DNA from: Prostheceraeus crozeri
Taxonomy: Eukaryota > Platyhelminthes > Polycladida > Euryleptidae
DNA: 64,000 bases
Direction of reading: 5' to 3'
NCBI GenBank assembly: GCA_907163375.1
Contig: CAJQUW010011501.1
Span: 434,001 to 498,000, forward strand
How positions within the stretch are numbered: position 1 is the stretch's first letter; the number at the start of each line of letters is the position of its first letter. Position numbers and translations under genes: made by a program. Below, piece by piece: positions 61,234 to 64,000 of the stretch. The notes under the pieces were generated by a model. That model was not told the DNA's origin. It saw only the letters and a list, made by a program, of their open reading frames with translations, and did not search any database.

Positions 61234-61566
61234 ATGAATCCAACTGCCTCATTTTATTCACGACCCTCCTACGTAAGTGGCGGAGGACAAATTTACATCG
61301 GTGCTCGCCGCCAACGTGGAGGTAGCATACTTGGTGCACTGAAATCTGTTGTAGCACCTCTCATATCCAATGTCGGTAGATCTTTAAAACGAAATGTTTT
61401 AAGTAATGCCGTTGGCTTTGCTGGTGATGTTGCTAGTGATCTTTCCAGAGGTAGAAGTTTTAAGAGCAGTTTGTTGAATCGTGGGAAGGAACGCGGTTTA
61501 TAAACATTGAAGCAGACCATTGCTGGTGTTACTCAAGGAAAGAAATCACCTAAACGAATGAAATAA
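61234..61566 (+). pseudogene. Gly-rich basic core-like peptide, in-frame stop near the C-terminus
   Basis: ATG 61234 opens 89 residues with YVSGGGQIYIGARRQRGGSI and ISNVGRSLKRNVLSNAVGFA, ending at TAA 61501-61503. The same frame then reads QTIAGVTQGKKSPKRMK to a second TAA at 61564-61566, so the stop is probably secondary. Small proteins with a GARRQ.GG start and amphipathic basic body are found beside the capsid gene in Polintons. They are compared with adenovirus core or membrane-lytic proteins. Function is inferred. Confidence 0.6.
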
Positions 61567-61601
61567 AGGAAGGAGGGAAATAACATCGCGGAGCTGGTAA
61601 G

Positions 61602-62994
61602 GTGCGATCTTCAGTCAAAAGGCATTCACGCAAAACCGTCGTAGAGGCTCTAATCATTCATTCAGGCGCTAAACCAACGACGCTGCTTATAACTTCTAAT
61701 CAATGTGGAGATAGTTTAAAACTTCCGGTTTTTGTGTTGTTTGAGATCAACAAGCCATACAGACAGAATATTCTTAGTTCAAGTATTGTAATTATCATCC
61801 TCGAACAGCTGAGAATGCTGGACCCATTGAATTTTGTTATTCCTGGGTGTAGTGAAGACTACATAGATTTGAGTTTATGCGATGCTTGATTTGAGATTTA
61901 GAATTCAGCAAGCACATTGAACTGCTATTGACGAGCACAAAAGTTTGGTCTGAACCATTAACCATTGACTACATTACTTGCGCGATGTTTCTCAAAAACG
62001 AGTGGATAGCACAAGGTTGAAGGTGGTCAAAGCGATAATCCCTAATAAATCATATTTCAATCATGTATCACAGTTTCATCCAGCAGCACAAAAAAGTCAT
62101 ATGGAAGCCATGGGATGGTACAGAGATGAAGCAGGAAAATTTGATGTTGAAACAAACAGTGGCTTTGTAAAGCGATCTGCTATGATTAAAGATAGTAGAG
62201 TATGTCAGCTATATGGTCCGCTGAATTTAGACTTCTTTAGACAGTCAAAGTTTTTACTCTGTAATACCAGCATGCGACTCAAGCTGACATTGAATAAGCC
62301 TGAATTTGCGCTGAATGCATTTGCTAAAGTTGACAATTTTAGAATTCATGTGGAAGATATTGCACTTTACATTCGTCGAGTAGTACCGAATCCAAGTGTC
62401 ATTAGAGGGCATGCTGAAGGCCTTAACCGCCAAAATGCCATTTACCCCGTTCAGCATACAAAGCTTCTCACCTTTACAATTCCGAAAGATCAAAAGAGTT
62501 TCATGAAAGATGGCCTCTTTCCATCGGAAGCACCGAAGCTCCTCATGGTGGCAATGGTTGAAAATGATGCATTTAATGGTAATATAAAGAAGAATCCTTT
62601 CAATTTTAAACACAATCAGTTAAGTGAAATTGCTTTACGTGTAAATGGTGTGAGTCATCCTGGTCCACCCTACAAACCAGATTTTGCTTCGGATCAATTT
62701 ATGCGCAGTTATGTTGATTTTATGGATGTCTTTGGCTTTTACAATACGGATGACACCAACGGACTGACTATGAAAGAGTTTAAGAGTGGATATACTATTT
62801 ATGCATTTGATTTGACTGCTGACAGCGATATTAGTGCACCCTATCGTCAAGCGAACGTGCCTCATAATATTCGTTTGGATTTGACGTTCAAAAGAACACT
62901 ACCTGAGACGATCAATGTATTAATTTATGCAGTCTTCGATTCAAATATTGAAATTACAAAGTATCGTGACGTGATTCTTCAGTATAATCGTTAA
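61602..62994 (+). pseudogene. MCP: Double-jelly-roll major capsid protein (F54H12.2-like), broken near the N-terminus
   Basis: The main frame (61978-62994) opens at a TTG, not an ATG, so it is N-truncated. It contains GWYRDEAGKFDVETNSGFVK, EDIALYIRRVVPNPSVIRGH, NDAFNGNIKKNPFNFKHNQL and GYTIYAFDLTADSDIS. These match the family known from C. elegans F54H12.2 and other Polinton capsid proteins. The missing N-terminal part is visible in an upstream frame ending at 61889 (DPLNFVIPGCSEDYIDLS). Between 61889 and 61978 no frame is clean, so at least one indel or stop is present. The last base of its stop codon is the first base of the protease ATG. Confidence 0.85.
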
Positions 62995-63455
62995 TGAGTT
63001 GGTTGACTGCTGACGATATTAAGACTAAAGTGCAGCGTAATGCAGACGAAGCGACGTTGAAAGCTTTCGATAATGTCTATTCACTCGATACCTTACCACC
63101 TGCAGTAAATCACTATCCCATCTTTATTGTGCTAAACACTCATTCACAGAATTTAGGCGGTGAGCATTGGAAAGCGATCTTTATTGGAGAAGACCGACGT
63201 GGTGAACTATTTGACTCTCTTGCTCAACCTCCAAATATACCAACACAGCAGTGGTTGAGAAAACATACGCGTCAATATCAGCGAAATGAACGCATACTAC
63301 AACATCCACTTTCATCAACGTGTGGTGCTTTTGTACTGTACTTCATCTTAAAACGTTTACATGTATCTCGATTTGCATCTGTTATTCAAAACTTTTCATG
63401 TAATCCATCCTCTAATGAAAAAATGATTTGTAAGTTCTATCATGATTTGAAATAA
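62994..63455 (+). CDS. PRO: Adenain-like capsid maturation cysteine protease
   Basis: The 153-residue ORF is intact and starts at ATG 62994, overlapping the capsid stop by one base (TAATG). Catalytic candidates are H58 (GGEHWKAIF), D74 (ELFDSLAQ), the oxyanion Gln Q103 (LQHPLSS) and C110 (SSTCGAFVLYFI). Their order and spacing match the adenovirus/Polinton ULP1-related protease, which cleaves capsid and core proteins during particle maturation. It is followed at once by AATAAA (63451-63456). Confidence 0.92.
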   Translation: MSWLTADDIKTKVQRNADEATLKAFDNVYSLDTLPPAVNHYPIFIVLNTHSQNLGGEHWKAIFIGEDRRGELFDSLAQPPNIPTQQWLRKHTRQYQRNERILQHPLSSTCGAFVLYFILKRLHVSRFASVIQNFSCNPSSNEKMICKFYHDLK

Positions 63456-63487
63456 AAACATCATGTTGGAAAAAATTGTTTTTTATT
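63451..63487. terminator. Back-to-back polyadenylation signals between convergent genes
   Basis: AATAAA on the plus strand (63451-63456) overlaps the protease stop. TTTATT (63482-63487), AATAAA on the minus strand, overlaps the stop of the TBP-like gene. Only 27 bp separate the two coding ends. This compact layout is typical of small DNA virus genomes. Confidence 0.6.
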
Positions 63488-64000
63488 TTACAATCCGCTG
63501 GGTACGTACATACTCAATGAGATAGTCTAGGATCATATTTGCTTGTACATGAGATTTTAGTCCAGTAATGATCACTTTACTATTATGAAAGATTGCCACA
63601 TGCACAGGTAACCAACAACTAATGAGAGCTGCAGGAAAAAGTTCGGGTTCATAACACAAACTGTAACTGCTGGTACGAATCTTCAAAAATGATAGACTGT
63701 CACTCAATTGAGTAGAGATCACCATATTGTCCACAGTCAGATTCGACATCACACACCTCTCCCTCTTCCATATCCGACGTAGTAGTCTTTGTAGCTCTAA
63801 GCGCATTGACTGCGCCGATGAATGAGAAAGGGCGCCGAGAATCTGTACAGTCCCATTTGGGAAGAGTTGAAGATTCCGTGAATTGTTCATCTTCACCACT
63901 AACATTTGAGGACGGCCCGGGTAATACTTGCTGTTTGGAAGCTGTTGGTGTAATGTTGTGAGATCGATTTTGGTGTAGAGTCTGAAGCGACGGAGAATGT
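63483..64000 (-). CDS. TATA-binding-protein-like protein encoded by the Polinton, 5' end outside the window
   Basis: The minus-strand frame is open from the window edge to TAA at 63485-63483 (at least 171 codons). An internal ATG at 63905 is probably not the true start, because homology begins upstream of it. Two repeats are seen, as in TBP. Lobe 1 runs from IDLTTLHQQLPNSKYYPGRP through LQLFPNGTVQILGALS. Lobe 2 runs from LTVDNMVISTQL through SLCYEPELFPAALI and HVAIFHNSKVIITGLKS. YEPELFP is identical to a TBP core motif. Of the four DNA-kinking Phe positions, three appear kept; lobe 1 has Pro in place of one. TBP binds TATA boxes to start transcription, so this could direct the element's own promoters. 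Host TBP is longer at its N-terminus and more strongly conserved, so a plain host copy is unlikely. Confidence 0.8.
   Translation of the reverse strand, partial: ILRRFRLYTKIDLTTLHQQLPNSKYYPGRPQMLVVKMNNSRNLQLFPNGTVQILGALSHSSAQSMRLELQRLLRRIWKRERCVMSNLTVDNMVISTQLSDSLSFLKIRTSSYSLCYEPELFPAALISCWLPVHVAIFHNSKVIITGLKSHVQANMILDYLIEYVRTQRIVK

Larger units (their letters stand above)
54131..64000. mobile_element. Polinton/Maverick (adintovirus-like) element, right end outside the window
   Basis: A block of genes typical of Polintons lies here: packaging ATPase, retroviral-type integrase with chromodomain, double-jelly-roll capsid protein and adenain-like protease. Nearly all are on the plus strand and closely spaced, with ATGA or TAATG overlaps. 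To the left is a GC-rich tandem-repeat block that probably belongs to a terminal inverted repeat; the start at 54131 is a guess from the change in composition. Several genes have frameshifts or stops, so this is a decaying integrated copy. The right part, including any DNA polymerase B and the second terminal repeat, lies beyond 64000. Confidence 0.85.

Noticed and set aside
61602-61889. Separate small gene before the capsid gene
   Set aside because: Its C-terminal half matches the N-terminal capsid region, so it is treated as the broken start of that gene.
63483-63905. TBP-like ORF taken as complete from the ATG at 63905
   Set aside because: The frame stays open and keeps resembling TBP lobe 1 upstream to 64000, so the true start is outside the window.

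Overview
This is an AT-rich animal nuclear window, most likely from a marine invertebrate. The clues are a host gene with many introns and GT/AG splice sites, introns full of varied DNA transposons and LINEs, and a Polinton/Maverick element. I cannot name the species. No bacterial-type operon, CRISPR array or rRNA gene was seen.

Host gene (about 7.0-26.0 kb, minus strand): six well-supported exons give the first 496 codons of an HSPA4/HSP110-type chaperone. They cover the whole nucleotide-binding domain and the start of the substrate-binding domain. All six splice junctions agree in phase. Later exons were not found and probably lie left of position 1. A 36-nt in-phase microexon candidate sits between exons 5 and 6, and a heat-shock-element-like site lies just upstream of the start codon. 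The introns hold a broken LINE (8.0-11.0 kb), a TIR element (13.8-15.5 kb), a LINE 3' fragment with a tRNA-like SINE head (16.5-17.1 kb), a 30-bp hairpin (17.2 kb) and a piggyBac pseudogene (22.1-23.1 kb). A MULE-like TIR element lies at 1.9-3.8 kb.

Transposon-rich middle (26-52 kb): two short non-autonomous hAT elements with 8-bp target duplications (29.8-31.0 and 41.0-42.1 kb); a Penelope-like reverse transcriptase ORF (32.9-35.2 kb); a dead hAT (36.3-39.6 kb) inserted in an older foldback repeat; a LINE (42.5-47.9 kb) whose ORF1 is split by a 3.35-kb element rich in GATGCATC; and an apparently intact PIF/Harbinger element (48.4-51.8 kb) with both its transposase and its Myb/SANT-like partner.

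Polinton/adintovirus-like element (about 54.1 kb to beyond the right edge): a GC-rich block of nested tandem repeats comes first, then a CCAAT/TATA promoter. A plus-strand cluster follows: unknown protein, RING-like protein, DEDDh exonuclease-like protein, small unknown, membrane RING protein, basic core-like protein, packaging ATPase, conserved linker protein, Cys-rich peptide, integrase with chromodomain, Gly-rich core-like peptide, double-jelly-roll major capsid protein and adenain-like protease. Several genes carry frameshifts or stops, while the protease and basic protein are intact. Convergent to the protease, and running off the right edge, is an ORF that clearly resembles TATA-binding protein across both lobes. 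I know of no such gene as a standard Polinton component, and it is the most interesting feature of the window. No DNA polymerase B is visible; it may lie to the right.
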